A stretch of DNA of 64,000 nucleotides from Tenodera sinensis (GCA_030765045.1 CM060961.1:35973805-36037804); one strand, 5' to 3'; numbered from the stretch's first letter, positions 12,700 to 25,834 are shown. Program-made: numbers and translations. Notes: generated by a model not told the origin, from the sequence alone.

Positions 12700-13275
12700 T
12701 AAGTTTAATATATTTTAAGGATACAACACGAATATTTTGAAGAAAAATACCTTTACTATAAGCTACTCCTTACATGGAAAACTTTTCGAAAATTTTTATT
12801 TGCTCGAAAATGGCTCCAACGATATTGATTAAAATGCCATTTTAAGGTATTCTTATGGCAAATGAAATCTATATATTTTCAATAACTGGTAAACCGTAAG
12901 AGATAGGCCAAATTGTACTATACAAAAAATGTGGATTTTGCGTCTGCATGAATTTGTTTGCACAGTGAACCATTTCGGAGATATTCCTTGCTATTTGTAT
13001 GCGTTTTGGAGTACTTAAAACCTTCGTTAAATGGAGGCTCGTTATTCGTTTTTTATTTATTCCCGTGCAAAGAAAACGGAATTTCCAAGCATTTATATAG
13101 TGAGCGGCTTTGAAAGATTTGACTGCGCCCAGAGCCTACTGTATTCCAGTATTCTCCTTGCACCTACCAAATGTTTATCTCGACTAACACGAAGAAGATA
13201 TAGGAATAAGAGTCTGTAAGAATAGTTAGTACAAGAGTAGAGAAAATCATATGAGTGCAACACATGAGATTTTCT
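12700..13275 (-). mobile_element. FB right arm
   Basis: Carries GGATACAACACGAATATTTTG, the CTGGTAAACCGTAAGAGATAGG segment and the terminus AGTACAAGAGTAGAGAAAATC followed by ATGAGTGCAACACATGAGATTTT. Confidence 0.75.
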
Positions 13276-14599
13276 CAACAACCGATATTTGTGGAATGCC
13301 TCCCCTCTCCCCTTGAGACCCCTAAGACTCAAGCTTCTCTTGCTACAGGTAAACAGTAGAGAGAGTAAACATGTTACGTCACATTTTAGATTATGTTTTA
13401 CCTCTGCAAATAAGTCTGAAAATAAACACTGTCGCTCATTAAGCCCTGATATAGGTACTGTGAACTAATATTGGCAGATAACAATGGAAGGTCGCTATTG
13501 TATACAATAACAGTGTTATGCAGAGTGGCACGTAACCATTGTTAGAACAAATATTTTATTTAGAACGATAAGCAGTAAACTGGAGTATGTAATATCACAG
13601 AGTGCTTCTCGGAAACTCAACACCATCTTTGTACTAGCATTAGAGAGATTCTAGCTTGAAACCTGTATAGAATTGTGCCTGTTTCTTATAAAATATAGCT
13701 TAAAAAATCTTAAACCTCCACGACTAATTTAAAAGTTTCTTACTCGATGAAATTGAGTCCAAAACTGATAGGGCGAAATGCGCATATATTTGCGACGCAT
13801 GGTTACGCGTCAGTTTCGCACAAATTGTTTTTATACGTTCGCGTAAGCTATCGTAGCTGGCCTTTACTTCACGATAATGGTCAACAGATGTCAGCAGATG
13901 AATTTAAGCGCGCGTCTGTGCTTAGGTTTGTGTTTTGTTAGTCGCTACAGAATAATACGTCCTGTGCGGGTAATTTTCTGTGTTGTTTTTCATTATTTTG
14001 CTCGTTTTGGTTTGATTATGGCAAAGTTTCAGTTGTTTTGGTACATATGCCACTTTTCATTAAGTAAGTGTAGCCTCAAAAGAAAATACCTCTAATAAAA
14101 AGCAATGTTATGACTTAATAAACATTTATGTTCTTGGTTATAAGTTTTCAACAATTTAGTACACAAAATAGTATCATATGTGCCTTATTTTGAATAATAG
14201 GTATTCATGTTTTAAAATACTTGAGAAAACTAGGAAAATAATTACCCCGGGAAGGGTTAAGTGGTCGAAAACATGCCAGAATTTTTGTTCTATACCTTTA
14301 AAATGTTCAGTGGATATCTTTTAATGTGGTTGAAGAGGTCTGTTTTCTTGATTGACTTAAAGATTTTAAACGGTTGGTACAACGCCCCAGAAATATCACT
14401 TTTGAAGCTTTTTTCTTGCGGCAAGGAATGTAAATGTGATCTTTGGTGCAGTCCACCAAAAAAACTGTACCTAGATTTTGCTGCAAATTCACGTTTTGAG
14501 GTTTCCTAAATTAAAAAAATAATTACAACAGCGACGAGTGGGTACCAAACTTGGAATTTAAATCTATATTTACAAATATGGACAAGAAAGATAACTAGA
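13276..14599. other. No recognised feature
   Basis: AT-rich with short ORFs lacking motifs. Confidence 0.55.
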
Positions 14600-14890
14600 G
14601 CGTTGCAGAAAAAGTTATTCCAGCCTGTTGGCGAAACTTTTGTGTTATTTTGTAAGTGCGTGTTGAGTACTCATCGCTTCAGAGTTGTTTGTTGCTGGAA
14701 CAGTTTTAGGAGTGAATCGTCAGGTTTGTGTCCAACGGTATCAGAGTTTTGTGTCAAAGTTACAAATAAGACAGACCAGATGTAAATTTCAGGGTCATGG
14801 CGTTAAAAAGGGCACTGTGTTTTTTGTGATTCAGTTTTAGAACAGAAATTAAGTGACAGAAAAAGTAACTGGGCATGTTATTTGTGACAA
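14600..14890 (+). mobile_element. LTR 3' fragment, decayed
   Basis: TTCAGTTTTAGAACAGAAAT, AAGTGACAGAAAAAGTAAC and GGGCATGT match the last 60 bp of the LTR at 33432. The primer site is no longer readable. Confidence 0.4.
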
Positions 14891-15619
14891 TATCAACCCA
14901 AAATATTGTGAAAACGTAACTAAGGTAACAATTGGGAAGAAGATAAATATACATAACCTACAATTATCAAACAAGGGCAAAGTTCTGTATTTTTCAGAAC
15001 TGAAGTTGGTCCACTTTTGCGCAAAAGAGCTCATTATTTCTTTTTTCCAAGATAAATACTTTATAATGAAGTTGGATGGTTGGAGACAGATTGCCAAGAA
15101 AAAGTGAAATCCTCGACAGTGTCGAGGTGCGTTATGTCCAAGTGGTCTTGATAAAGTGGGCCAAGTTGGAATAAAGTGGATTGGTTGTTTAATGAGTCAG
15201 GCTCCATTAGCGGAAGAGAAGGAGCAACTCTGCTTAAACAAAAGAGGGTTTCGGGGGAAACAGTTGCCTTCTCTAATGAGAACATATCGCTGGTGTGGAA
15301 GGAGAGCCCGGTCGACTTTTCCACGGTGTGAACTCGCGGGTGTATCTACCATCTCAAGCACTGCCTTAAACACTAACTGAAGAAAAAGTCTAGTCGGCCA
15401 CGAGAAACAAACGAATGGTGACACAACACTTCAACAAAGCAACAAGTATTGTGAAATTCAACCCATTTATGGGGAATATTTCGGAAAAGCATAATGTTAC
15501 AAACATTTGGAGTAACTTGTGCCTTTTATGGTACAGAAGGTATTGCACTTCACGAAATTTGATACTGAAATTTCACCAAGGAGGGATCCAGATGCATACT
15601 CTGAATATATTCAAAGCAA
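14891..15619. other. No recognised feature
   Basis: Overlapping short ORFs on both strands show no motif. The region sits between an LTR remnant and a dispersed repeat, so it is probably old element sequence. Confidence 0.5.
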
Positions 15620-15745
15620 ATTTTGGAGCGCACGCCCATTGCGATTAACACAGAGTGCATCGACGTGCCCTATTCTGCCATACTATCGCGAAGACACCAG
15701 CCACTTCTCTGATTTAAAAGTTTACCGGTCTAATTTTGAATAATA
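15620..15745 (+). repeat. 120 bp dispersed repeat, copy 2
   Basis: CGCACGCCCATTGCGATTAA, GAGTGCATCGACGTGCCCTA and TTAAAAGTTTACCGGTCTAA match copies 1 and 3. Confidence 0.75.
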
Positions 15746-16332
15746 AAACTGTGATTAACTTTACGCAGTATTTGTTTCTTGTATTAAGTTTGTGTGCCTT
15801 ACTAAGGTAAATACAATACCAATTTGCATTGTTAATTTTGCTGTAAATAATTAAACTGAGTGGGAGGCATTAATCTAAAACTATTTATATAATTGAACTT
15901 CCATATATTACTTCCTGGTCTTCATTCATCATGCTCATTGACTTTCCTTATCTAAACATTTCAAATTATATTCGTATACATTCTACTTACTCTAACAACA
16001 TTTCCTCCCATTCTGTTTTTTGCTTCTAGGATCTGATCATCTGCAAAAGCAAAAGCGTAAATTACTTCCCCGCTATTATCATACCTAATTAAAATGCTTT
16101 AGTCAATAGCTGCAATTATTTTATTTAATAAAAAGCAATATCATAAATTAATTTACTGTTATTACGGTACCTAATTATAATGCTTTATTTAGTTTAATTA
16201 GCAGAAATTAAATAATGATTTGTATGTTTTATCCTACACAAAAGTAGACTTTTTAGGAATAAGTTAGTTTACTGCAACCTGAAGTTTCATGAAAATAGAG
16301 AATAAAGAAACAGTTTTCTGCTTTTAATTATA

Positions 16333-17156
16333 AAAAATCTGACGTTTTGCACTCAAATGACGTTCTCTACTCTTGTACTAACGAAATACCTTCGTTTTAG
16401 TTAAGATCAACATTTTTATAAATTAACTTATTGTTTATTTCCTTGTAGGTGCAAGGGAAATGTTAGAATACACTAGGCTTTGTGCTATACTCAAATCGTT
16501 TAAAGCTTTGAGATTCTGTTCTCTTTGCACACTTAACATATAAAAAAATGAACAACGATGTTGCATTTCACGAAAGTTCTAAGTTTTCAGAAACTCACAC
16601 ACATAAGAAGGAATATCTAAGAAATGGTTCACCCCACAAGAAAATTTATTGAGACATAAATTGTGTATTTTAGCGAGATCTACATTTTTTGTATAGTATG
16701 ATTTGGTCTATCTCTAACGGTTTACCAGTTATGCAAAAGTCGTTCAGAGTAAATATGACTACAGGGGCTATAGCTAGAAAATTCAAGATATACATTTCAT
16801 TTGTCATAAAAGTATCTCAAACATATGACATTTTAATCAAAATCGTTAGAGGCATTTTCAAGAAAATCTAAATTTTCGAAAACTTTTCCATGTAAGGGAT
16901 AGTTTAGGGTGGGGCTATTTTCTTCAAAATCTTAGTGTAGCATCCTTGAATGACATTGAATTTAAATACCAACTTTGGCTTTTAAACTACTTTTGGTTTT
17001 TGAGTTATGCTGTCCACAGACACACGAACCTTTTTCTAAAAATGCTCATTTTTTGGATGCAGGGGTCCTCAAAACATATATTTCGGGTGAAAACCCGACT
17101 TCATATTGTTGGGTGGAATACAATATTTTCCCCTACTTACCAGTAGAGAAAGTTAA
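16333..17156 (+). mobile_element. FB left arm plus centre
   Basis: Starts AAAAAATCTGACGTTTTGCAC and ends CCAGTAGAGAAAGTTAAAA. It holds the usual GGTTTACCAGTTATGCAAAAG and GGGTGGGGCTATTTTC segments. The CA tract is reduced to CACAGACACACGAACC. Confidence 0.8.
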
Positions 17157-17949
17157 AATGTTAAACTTAGTGTGTGAAAGGAAATAGAGCTGAAAGAGAG
17201 AGACAGAGGAACCTTCGTGAAGCCAATAACCTGTACTGAGCTGTATTGTGTTGGTAACAATAAAATAGCACCAATTTCCTCCAAACTAAAGTGAAAGTAT
17301 AATGATCTAATCATGAAATTACAAAAATGCAGCTGGAGAGCCTTTTCCAGGCAGTTGAGAAATTTGAGATTGAAGCAGTAATTACCTAATCCAAGGAGGG
17401 AGGAGCTGAGAGCAGTTTTTTACGGTGAACGTTAAAGAAGAAATGTGGCGCCAGATAGCGAGCGGTTGGTAGACGTTATCGATTGTTCTTGTCGAGGGGA
17501 AGTGGGCGACACACCTGGGACTGCGGTTGGTCTCTGAGCTCTTACGTTTCCGGTAATTGAATGGTTAGCGCCTCTCACTCCAATTTGCTAGCCACTTCTT
17601 ATCACTCCTTATGATTACGCAACAATAAGATCAGCATCTCTCGTGACCTCGCTTGCCTTTAACGGCACATCAAGGATCTGCAGCAGTAAAGAACGTCCCA
17701 GTCCTTGTGGGTTTATTATGCTGTTTGTTTTCATGTCAAGTATCCCTGAGAGAGTAGTAAATGTTGAGTTTTACTTGTGGCATTACATTGAAGACAGTTG
17801 AACTACTTGTTCTTGTATCATTGTTGCGTCGGTGCTATATCTAATACTACTGTCTATTAGTTGTATCGGTGTTAACTATAACAGAGCTTGGAGTACTTAA
17901 ACACTTCTTTAAAGTATGTAATACTATAAGTTCAGCTAGGACAATCTTA

Positions 17950-18110
17950 TGTGCTCCACTCACATGACTTTCTCTTCTCCTGTACTAGCTATTCTTACAA
18001 GCTCTTATTCCTATATCTTCTTTATGTTAATGCAGATAAAAAAATTGCATAAATTATTGCTAATTTTCTTGTAGATGCATAGGGAATATGGGAATGCAGT
18101 AGTAATTAAA
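17950..18110 (+). mobile_element. FB left-end fragment
   Basis: CCACTCACATGACTTTCTC, then ACTAGCTATTCTTACAAGC and TTTTCTTGTAGATGCATAGGG match the first 160 bp of FB. Confidence 0.65.
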
Positions 18111-18200
18111 ATATCAGCGTTATTGTTGATGAAAAATGCTCTTCTAGAATGTGTATTGTCCAAATTGTAATAAAATTCACAAAATTATTCATGAATGTAT

Positions 18201-18540
18201 TGTTAGCCACCGCCCAACAGAACAAAGCGATTCCAGACAGGTCGTTTATAAGAAGTTTCGAGAAAAGGTGTAGTTTCTAGAAATTTCGCCTGGCATAGAA
18301 GAAGCAAGAGAGCCCAAACATATTGAATGACAGTTTGGGTGTTCTCAGAGACAGTCGTAGACATTCAATGATCGCGTCGGAGTTTTTCGTTGTGTGAAGC
18401 GGGTGTTAGTTAAGCCTGTTTGAATGACTGTGAGTGCACCAACAAAAGCAGTTCGTGGGACAGAGAGAATATAACTAAAAGACAAATCACGACGAATTGT
18501 AGATTGTCTTACTATAACAAAGAGGTGTGTTTAATGCAAT
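18201..18540 (+). mobile_element. LTR fragment
   Basis: TGTTAGCCACCGCCCAACAG, AAGTTTCGAGAAAAGGTGTA and CACGACGAATTGTAGATTG align with the LTR at 33432 (GAAGTTCGAGAAAAGTTAG, CACGACGAATTGTAACTTG). The end is uncertain. Confidence 0.5.
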
Positions 18541-18943
18541 TTTAAGGAGAATAAAATGAAAGAATAATTTTTAACTGTGCATTACCGTAAGCTTGTATGT
18601 TTTTCTTAATACGCCCATATTATGTTTTGTCTTCCATGTTAGAATTCTCTAAGGCCGACGCTGGAACAAGTTGCTTATCTTTTCTTTCAACTTGAAGGTT
18701 TCTTTATGTTGCGTAGAACTTTTTTGGGGCTGAATAACTTTCCCATGTGCTTCACCGCAGCAACTAGCCACGAAATGTTTTCTTTCTCACTAATTTTTCT
18801 TATTACTAGAGCTAGGACCAATATCCCTTTGCTTGCAATATGTGCACGCTCCGAGTATGTACGGATAATACGGAGAGGGGAGGGGGATGAATCAGGTAAC
18901 CTGTAATGTAAATATCACAGTCGGGGTGTAACAACAAATCTAA

Positions 18944-19050
18944 TTTAAAAATCTGAAGTGTTGCACTCACATGACTTTCTCTACTCTTGTACTAATTATT
19001 CCTACAACCTCTTATTCCTCCATCTTCTTAATTTTAGTCCTTCGTCGTTT
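18944..19050 (+). mobile_element. FB left-end fragment
   Basis: AAAAATCTGAAGTGTTGCAC, then ACATGACTTTCTCTACTC and CTATTCCTCCATCTTCTTA-like sequence, then divergence. Confidence 0.65.
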
Positions 19051-19500
19051 GTTTTCCAATTTCAATCGCCTACCTCCTATAGATTTTAAGCCTAAAGTAG
19101 AACTGAAGAGTATGTGGGCCCCACATTTTCGAAAGCGTTTGTTCTGTGGCGTTAGAAATGAAATTATGAATAATTATGGAAATAATTGCTAAATACTTTG
19201 GAGATAGTTCCATCATGAATAAAATGCATATCTGAAATCTGTCTTCATCTTTATTAAACTGCACTTGAGTAGGAGTCAAAATTGCGAAGCACCATTTCAC
19301 CGTGCACAGCTTTCGAATATGTATAAGACCGGTGGCCACTCAGTATAAAGCTGCATTTGAGGAGCCACGGTAGGTAGATATCCGTAGGTCACGGAAACAA
19401 GCATTGCAGATGAGGTAAACATGTTGCTGGACCTCAAACCAGCGTGAGGTCCACAGGTTGGTTGACTTAGGCCCACAAGAGTTGTGACGTAGTTCAATGT

Positions 19501-19501
<1 letters not shown>

Positions 19502-19577
<76 letters not shown>

Positions 19578-19627
19578 TAATAATAATAATGATGATGATG
19601 ATGATGATGATGATAATAATAATAATA
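19502..19627. repeat. (AAT)n/(ATG)n compound microsatellite
   Basis: TAA units, one interruption, then ATG units at 19589-19611, then AAT units again. Confidence 0.95.
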
Positions 19628-19712
19628 TTTACAATGCTGAGACTCGAACCTGTGTCACTGGGGTTTAGCGCAAAGGACACGTCACAACCCTATTCAGCTA
19701 TTCCGAGACTTG
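19628..19712 (-). repeat. tRNA-derived SINE
   Basis: The minus strand reads GGAATAGCTGAATAGGGTTG and ACACAGGTTCGAGTCTCAGC (B box). It abuts the AAT/ATG array at 19502. Confidence 0.6.
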
Positions 19713-20946
19713 ACTGAAAGCACGTAGTACTTGTATGCCTGGCGCTATGCCATTGCCACCTCGCAAGTTTGCGTGCTTGATTTAGCCTTTTAAGACAGTT
19801 TTAATCATTTACCTGGCGTTTTAATATTATTACTTAAATGGCAAAAGCTGTTATGCATATTAATTGAGATGCACAAGGCGTAGTTCATGCAAAAATGTAA
19901 ATAAACTGTTGTTTAACAATATGTCCGTTTTGACTGTACGGGTCCATGATGGATGAGGCGTGTCTCTGAATTTTTCCTGATTTTTAGCAGCCAACCCCTG
20001 CTCTAAGTACAAGAATCCACCATTTTCTTTTTAGCTGACGTTGTTAGTGTACTCATATGATAGGTCCATCTTTTCTGAGGCGTTTACTGAATTACTTTGC
20101 TATATATGCTCTAGTAAAAAGTTTGTAAAATCGGCCGGAAACCGGAATTCGCCCTCAGTAAACGAGTCGTATGTTTTTGAGGTGTACTTTAGCGGGGAGT
20201 ACGTTCTGTCCCTTAAACCACTGTTGGTCTCAATTTTGCGCATTCCTCTCTTTAAGAACGTCAAGCAATACATTTTAGTAAGCGCAAAACTGGTCTAAGG
20301 GCTGACTCACCTGGTGTAGTAAAAGCAAGTGTTAAATGTTACCAACAGAACAGCGTAAAAGAAATATCTGTGAATTGCTAATAGGGAAATGAGTCAGGTT
20401 TAAATGTTTTTTATGAATATATACAATAAATTTTGTAATATTTTAATTTACATGCAAGCTGGAACATAGATACGTTCATTCTGAAGATAATTCGTTAGTC
20501 ATTTACTTGGCTTGTTACTCGTGTGATGACGACATATTGCCTGGGTGGGTAAATGGATAGACGTTCTCTTTTTCTATTACTGTTGCACAGCGGATTAAAT
20601 ATCATTATTACGGAATCCTGTTGCTAGGTAATCCTTGCCGAAGGGAGATTTGTATAACGAGATCTGCTTTCAAAACATTCTTAGAGCTACAATGCTCGTC
20701 TTCAGTTACTAATCTCTTTACATGCCACATATTCCGTAAAAAGAGAAATATCAAATATCCCTGTGTCCTATAGGGAGATAAAGTATGTAGATAACAGGAT
20801 CGTGGTCAGTTAAAGTATGCTTTTATGAAGAGGGGATGTGCTGTGTCTGAACAAAGACTACCTACTAGACTACCAACTTAGGAAACAGAAATGCTAGTTC
20901 AAAGTTACGTATGATTGAAAATTTGAAATTCTGAACAAATAATGCC
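19713..20946. other. No recognised feature
   Basis: The 85-codon ORF at 20041-20298 has no recognisable motif or splice support. Confidence 0.5.
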
Positions 20947-21082
20947 AATTTTACTTTCTCTACTATGGATAGTATAATAGAGGAGGTATTGTATTCCACC
21001 GAGAAATTTGATGTCAAGATTTCAGTGGAAATATATGTTTTGAGATCCCCTGAATCCATAAAAATCATTTTTACCAGGTCCG

Positions 21083-21136
<54 letters not shown>

Positions 21137-21835
21137 TGTTAGTCTGTGGACAGCGTAACTCAAAAAAGAGAAGTCGGTATAAAACCAAAGTTGGTATTTA
21201 AGTTTACTGTCTTTTAAGGATGCAACACGAAGATTTTGAAGAAAATTTCTCTACCCTAAACTATCCTTTGCATGGAAATGTTTTCGAAAATTTTGATTTT
21301 CTTAAAAAGGGCTCTAATGATTTTAATTAAAATGCCATGTTTGAGATTCTTTTATGGCAAATAAAATATATAATTTGAATTTTCTGGCTATAGTCTATTT
21401 AGTCCTCTTTACTATGGATGACTTTTGCATAACTGGCAAACAGTAAAAGTTGGTCAAAGCTTACTGTATAGAAAATGTAGATCTTGCTAAAACGCAATTT
21501 ATACCCTTATGATTTTTTTGTAGAGCGAACCATTTCGGAGATATTCCTTGTTATTTGTGTGAGATTCTGAAAAAATACTTTCGTCAAATGGAATATCGTT
21601 ATTCATTTGTATGTTATCCGTGCAAAGAAAAGGGAATTTGATAGCTTTGACTATCGCTCAAGGCCTACTGTGTTCTCATATTCACCTTGTACCTACAAAG
21701 AAATAAGCAATAAGATAATTTCTGCAAATGTTTATGTCAACTAACAAGATGGAGATATAGGAATAAGAGATTGTAAGAATGGTTAGTACAAGAGTAGAGA
21801 AAGTCATGTGAGTGCAACACATCAAATTTTTTAGC
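20947..21835 (-). mobile_element. FB centre plus right arm with (GT)n
   Basis: Starts TTTTACTTTCTCTACTATGG. The centre carries an uninterrupted (GT)n at 21088-21136, then CTGTGGACAGCGTAACTC, then a right arm ending ATGTGAGTGCAACACATCAAA near 21825. Confidence 0.8.
21088..21136. repeat. (GT)n in FB centre
   Basis: About 24 units at the conserved CA/GT position of FB. Confidence 0.96.
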
Positions 21836-22991
21836 AATATTTTCTAATTTCTTTGGTTATAAGTATATAAGCACTGCTGACTATTAATATCGTTTTAACG
21901 CCAAACTAGAGGAAATATGACACCCAAGAATCTCTGAATCACATTTATTTAATTGCAAAACGGCGCTGTGTAACCGCCAACAGAGACTGTTATTTAAATG
22001 CTCACCCTGAATGCTTTAAGCAATAAGCAAGTTGCTTTTATCATAATGGGTAGCGGCTACCAGATCTTGTGCATTGCCTGTTAACGTAACTAATTTATCT
22101 CTCGTCTCTTAGAAAGGCGAGTGCTAATGAACTTCCATATTTTGCACCCCGTTTTGTGCGCTCCACAAACGGGTCAAAAAGTCGTCCTTTTCATGACCTG
22201 ATTACTTGATTGTGTTTGTCGCTGACGTCAACGAAACTAAGTAGGCAGGCGTCTGCCTAAGAGCATTACAATTTACATTCTTAAACAGGTACGAACGCTG
22301 GCTAAAGACGTTCTGCTGCATCCTTTTCTTCTCTTTACGTCTTTGAAGAGTTTCTTTCATCCTATCAGAATTGTACACAGCATTCGTTAGGAAATTGCTA
22401 AGATGATTCCTTAATTTATGAAGTTATACTGATTAAGATAAATATTTCGAATTAAAATGTATCTTTTCTTCAGTCTTGGAAGCCGTGGTCTTATTTTATC
22501 TTCAAGGGGTAGCAGAATTTCCTGTTCCAGACATATCCAACAGTTTCTATAATGTTTTCTGAATGACCATCACAATTAGCGAAACAGGCAGGGAAATCTA
22601 AATTATTCCCAGTGCAGGAATCCATTTTGCTTACTCTACCGGTTAATGGAGTTTTGGGAATACTGAAATTCCGTACTCTGTCATTCGATATAATTTTTGC
22701 AACAACATTTTTATTATGATTTTAATACTGTCGCTTATATTATATTGGACCTTTTGCAATTTAAATATAATTTCGTTTTATTCTATTTTTTCACAAAATC
22801 TCAGGTTACAGTTTTTAAAACAGGTTCCAGAAATTGAGAAAGAAGAGAATACACAAGAATGAATTACAAATCCGTTTGCAATACCATCAGTTCCTGTGAT
22901 CTTAATTTGATTAAATTCACTAGAATCGTTTTCGAGATACGCGAAATATACACAAGAATTGTTTTGTAGGGCCGGGAATAAAAGAATTTTC

Positions 22992-22994
<3 letters not shown>
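21836..22994. other. No recognised feature
   Basis: AT-rich sequence, no motif seen. Confidence 0.55.
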
Positions 22995-23037
<43 letters not shown>

Positions 23038-23060
23038 GTGTGTATGTGTGTGTGTGTGTT
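22995..23060. repeat. (GT)n microsatellite
   Basis: About 33 units with interruptions, outside recognised FB sequence. Confidence 0.96.
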
Positions 23061-23482
23061 AATAAAATCGCATTTTTTATGAAAGACACCTATCTAGATA
23101 ACTTAAAAAGCAAAGCCCTATCTGAATTCAAATTTTGTGCAAATTGGTACAGCCGTTTCCAGGTGGCCCAGTGCAGCCGGCGCCACCGTAAGTAGATTGC
23201 GTTAAAACAGTTGCAGAAGTTCACGGCGGAAGAGAGGCCAGTGGCGTTGCTGCCTCTAAGAAGGACGTAAGGTGACAGGCAGTTGAACTAGCGTGTGCAC
23301 TTTGCGATAATAGACAATAACAGTATAAACAACCGAAAAGGTCTCATTCTACTTACAGGATCTTTATTTTCCAGGGAATAAACTCACTCCTGCATATGCT
23401 ACTATTGTCTAACATTTGAAACGGGAACTTTGACGGTACGTAATGTTTCGTTGGCATTTCTTCGTTTCTTATTAATGTTACT

Positions 23483-23483
23483 A

Positions 23484-23517
<34 letters not shown>
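23483..23517. repeat. (ATG)n microsatellite
   Basis: About 11 units of ATG; the poly-Met ORF across it is an artefact. Confidence 0.95.
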
Positions 23518-24398
23518 CCATGATCAATTATATAAAAGCAGCCGTGAACAGAAGAATTACAGAGGGAGAGAGCTCAGACATAGGACGCTCGGAGGAATTG
23601 AATCAAAGTCAGATAAAATTATTCTCCAAGGAGTGTGTAATAAAGAACTGACACTAAAAGGGTAAGGAACCGTTAAGGTTTGGAGGTAATTGAAGTTAAG
23701 AAGTTCAAGTGTATATTGCGAATGACTAAACGTAATATATGGCTAGGACTAAGTATGTATAGAAACTGCATGTAATTGTAAAATTTGGAATTCGAATATC
23801 ATGCTTTGATATTAAATATCAGAATGTAACGAACATTTTACAGTGAGTTAATATTTATTGTTTTCAGCACTGGTTATTTCATTTCACAGAGTAAAACGAA
23901 GAATGAAATTTGCGTAACATAACGCACTAACAGGAATAACTTTTATTGTAACAGTAGGTGGAAACAACTTAAAAAACATTGTAACATAACACATTGTCAC
24001 TCATTTGTTTTAATGCATTGAAGGAATGCTCTGACAGTAACGCCATATGAGAAAACTCTCGAACGAATCAATGTCTATTTTCCATGAGTGGCACATAAAG
24101 AACTGCCACCAAAGTTTGCTGTATATTCGTTGAAGTTGGGCTAGAAGAAGCAAGGAAGTCAAATAATATATCATAAAGCCCCATTCCTCACAGCCCTAGA
24201 ATACGGCCGTCCGTTACTACGACGTGCAAAATTCTCACGTACCAGTCGAGCGCCTTGCTTAGTAGGCAACTTCTCTGACATACCAGTCCTGCACCTCTCT
24301 GGACGTACAAGGGGCACTCTCAAGGCAAACTTAGAAATGAACACGAAGTAAACTATGTTCTTTCGAAATTTTCAGTGTAAAATAAATACAGTTTTCAG
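23518..24398. other. No recognised feature
   Basis: AT-rich; no gene or repeat boundary recognised. Confidence 0.55.
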
Positions 24399-24616
<218 letters not shown>

Positions 24617-24794
24617 TATCATTTTGGATTTTGTAAATCGTACATTTTACTCCTTGCAATGAAAAATAAATATTGCACAACTAATGAGGGAAAATATGTC
24701 AGTGATACTGTATAACGAGAGTAGACGCGCAAACTCTGGTTGACCTCTGCGACACGTAACTGCCGATTAGTCATTCTTCGAGCTAAAGAAATAA

Positions 24795-24935
24795 ACAGAT
24801 AAGGTTATCGCTCCACCACAGTTGAGTAAGGTGTAATATTAGATGTCTTAGTGAGGCGGTTCGTTCCAAAACTAGAACGTTTAAATAAACTTAGGGGTCT
24901 CCCAGACCCTTAGCGACCGACGGAGGATTTATTTG
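24795..24935 (-). mobile_element. Terminal repeat of a DNA transposon, copy 1
   Basis: Shares about 130 bp with 56863-56999: GGTTATCGCTCCACC, GAGTAAGGTGTAATATTAGA, CTAGAACGTTTAAATAAAC, then the palindromic GGGTCTCCCAGACCC and CTTAGCGACCGACGGAGGAT. The sharp loss of similarity after GGAGGAT marks a terminus. Confidence 0.6.
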
Positions 24936-25505
24936 CAAAGCATGTTACAAAATTTTCATGCTAGGCTTGATTTTAAAATTTTGAAAACTGTACCACAACA
25001 TTATCTGCAGTTAATTTTAATAAAGGCTATCTATTGCTCTGTAACTAATCAGCCTATTTAGCAATTTGAGGCTTTGTTACCGAATATACCAGCAAAGGTC
25101 CAGAAAATGTTCTAAATAATTTCTTATAAAAACCACAATCAGTCTTCATTTGCGTAAATAGTGTATGTCCTGGCTAAGAGGAAGTACATAACCTCACATG
25201 CTCTGTTTGCTTAACATGACCTTTTCAATTGTTGTTACAAACGTGATGATCGAGATAAATTTCAGTACGGATTTACACATTTCTTTCTAAATGTGTGAAA
25301 TAGTGAAATTGTGGTGGGTTTAAAATTCCATGATTCTTGAATAACCATGACAGAACAGCGAAGATAAAACTATAGCTTTTGAAAATGAAAACCAATATTT
25401 AAGAATCTATAATAAATGAGAGAGCGAAGGCTTTCACGGCCGGAGTCAGTATAACTAGGAGTTATTTCCGGGCTGTTATGCCGTGGTCTGCTGGAGTTGA
25501 AGAAC

Positions 25506-25546
25506 CCAGACGTTTCGTCCACATCTGCGGCGGACATCTTCAGTGG
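25506..25546 (-). ncRNA. Hammerhead-ribozyme-like motif (left arm)
   Basis: Exact mirror copy of the motif at 25608-25648, on the opposite strand. The core CTGAAGA is the complement of 25537-25543. Confidence 0.5.
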
Positions 25547-25607
25547 CGCGGTCGTAATCTCGGACGTCTGACGCTACGCTAACTTCTCCGAGGAGATTAC
25601 GACCGCG

Positions 25608-25648
25608 CCACTGAAGATGTCCGCCGCAGATGTGGACGAAACGTCTGG
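25608..25648 (+). ncRNA. Hammerhead-ribozyme-like motif (right arm)
   Basis: Core CTGAAGA at 25611-25617 is followed by an unpaired T, then stem GTCC/GGAC (25619-25622 with 25634-25637), then GAA, then the self-complementary ACGT (25641-25644) as a minimal helix III that could pair between two molecules, then C at the expected cleavage position (25645). CCA before the core and TGG after the C can form a 3 bp helix I. All invariant core positions of the CUGANGA...GAA type are present. The extra T before helix II is atypical. Activity is untested. Confidence 0.5.
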
Positions 25649-25834
25649 GTTCTTCAACTCCAGCAGACCACGGCATAACAGCCCGGAAATAACTCCTAGT
25701 TATACTATAATAAATGCTTTATTTCAGATAAATGATATGCATTAGCCAGGTATACTTTTGTAGCAAGAATTATGTTGAAATTATTAAGATACAGAGGGCT
25801 TTTCGCAGAAAATAAAAATTTACATTTTATTTCT

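Larger units (their letters stand above)
25428..25706. mobile_element. Perfect inverted repeat of Penelope-like terminal sequence
   Basis: Two arms, 25448-25561 and 25593-25706, are exact reverse complements over 114 bp with a 31 bp spacer. The left arm is extended outward by GGCTTTCACGGCCGGAGTC. That piece, the CCCGGAAATAACTCC segment and the CGAAACGTCTGG segment resemble terminal sequences common in animal genomes. I associate them with Penelope-like retroelements, whose terminal repeats are known to carry hammerhead ribozyme motifs. No reverse transcriptase was found nearby. The short ORF across the arms is not considered a gene. Confidence 0.7.

Noticed and set aside
16689..16871. Recurring ORF text such as KFKIYISFVIKVSQ in several places (16689, 27490, 38514, 54223, 56612)
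   Set aside because: It is the translation of the FB arm on both strands; frames are broken in every copy and the arms are inverted repeats, so no protein is supported.
25476..25676. 66-codon ORF across the palindrome
   Set aside because: It simply reads through both arms of the inverted repeat.
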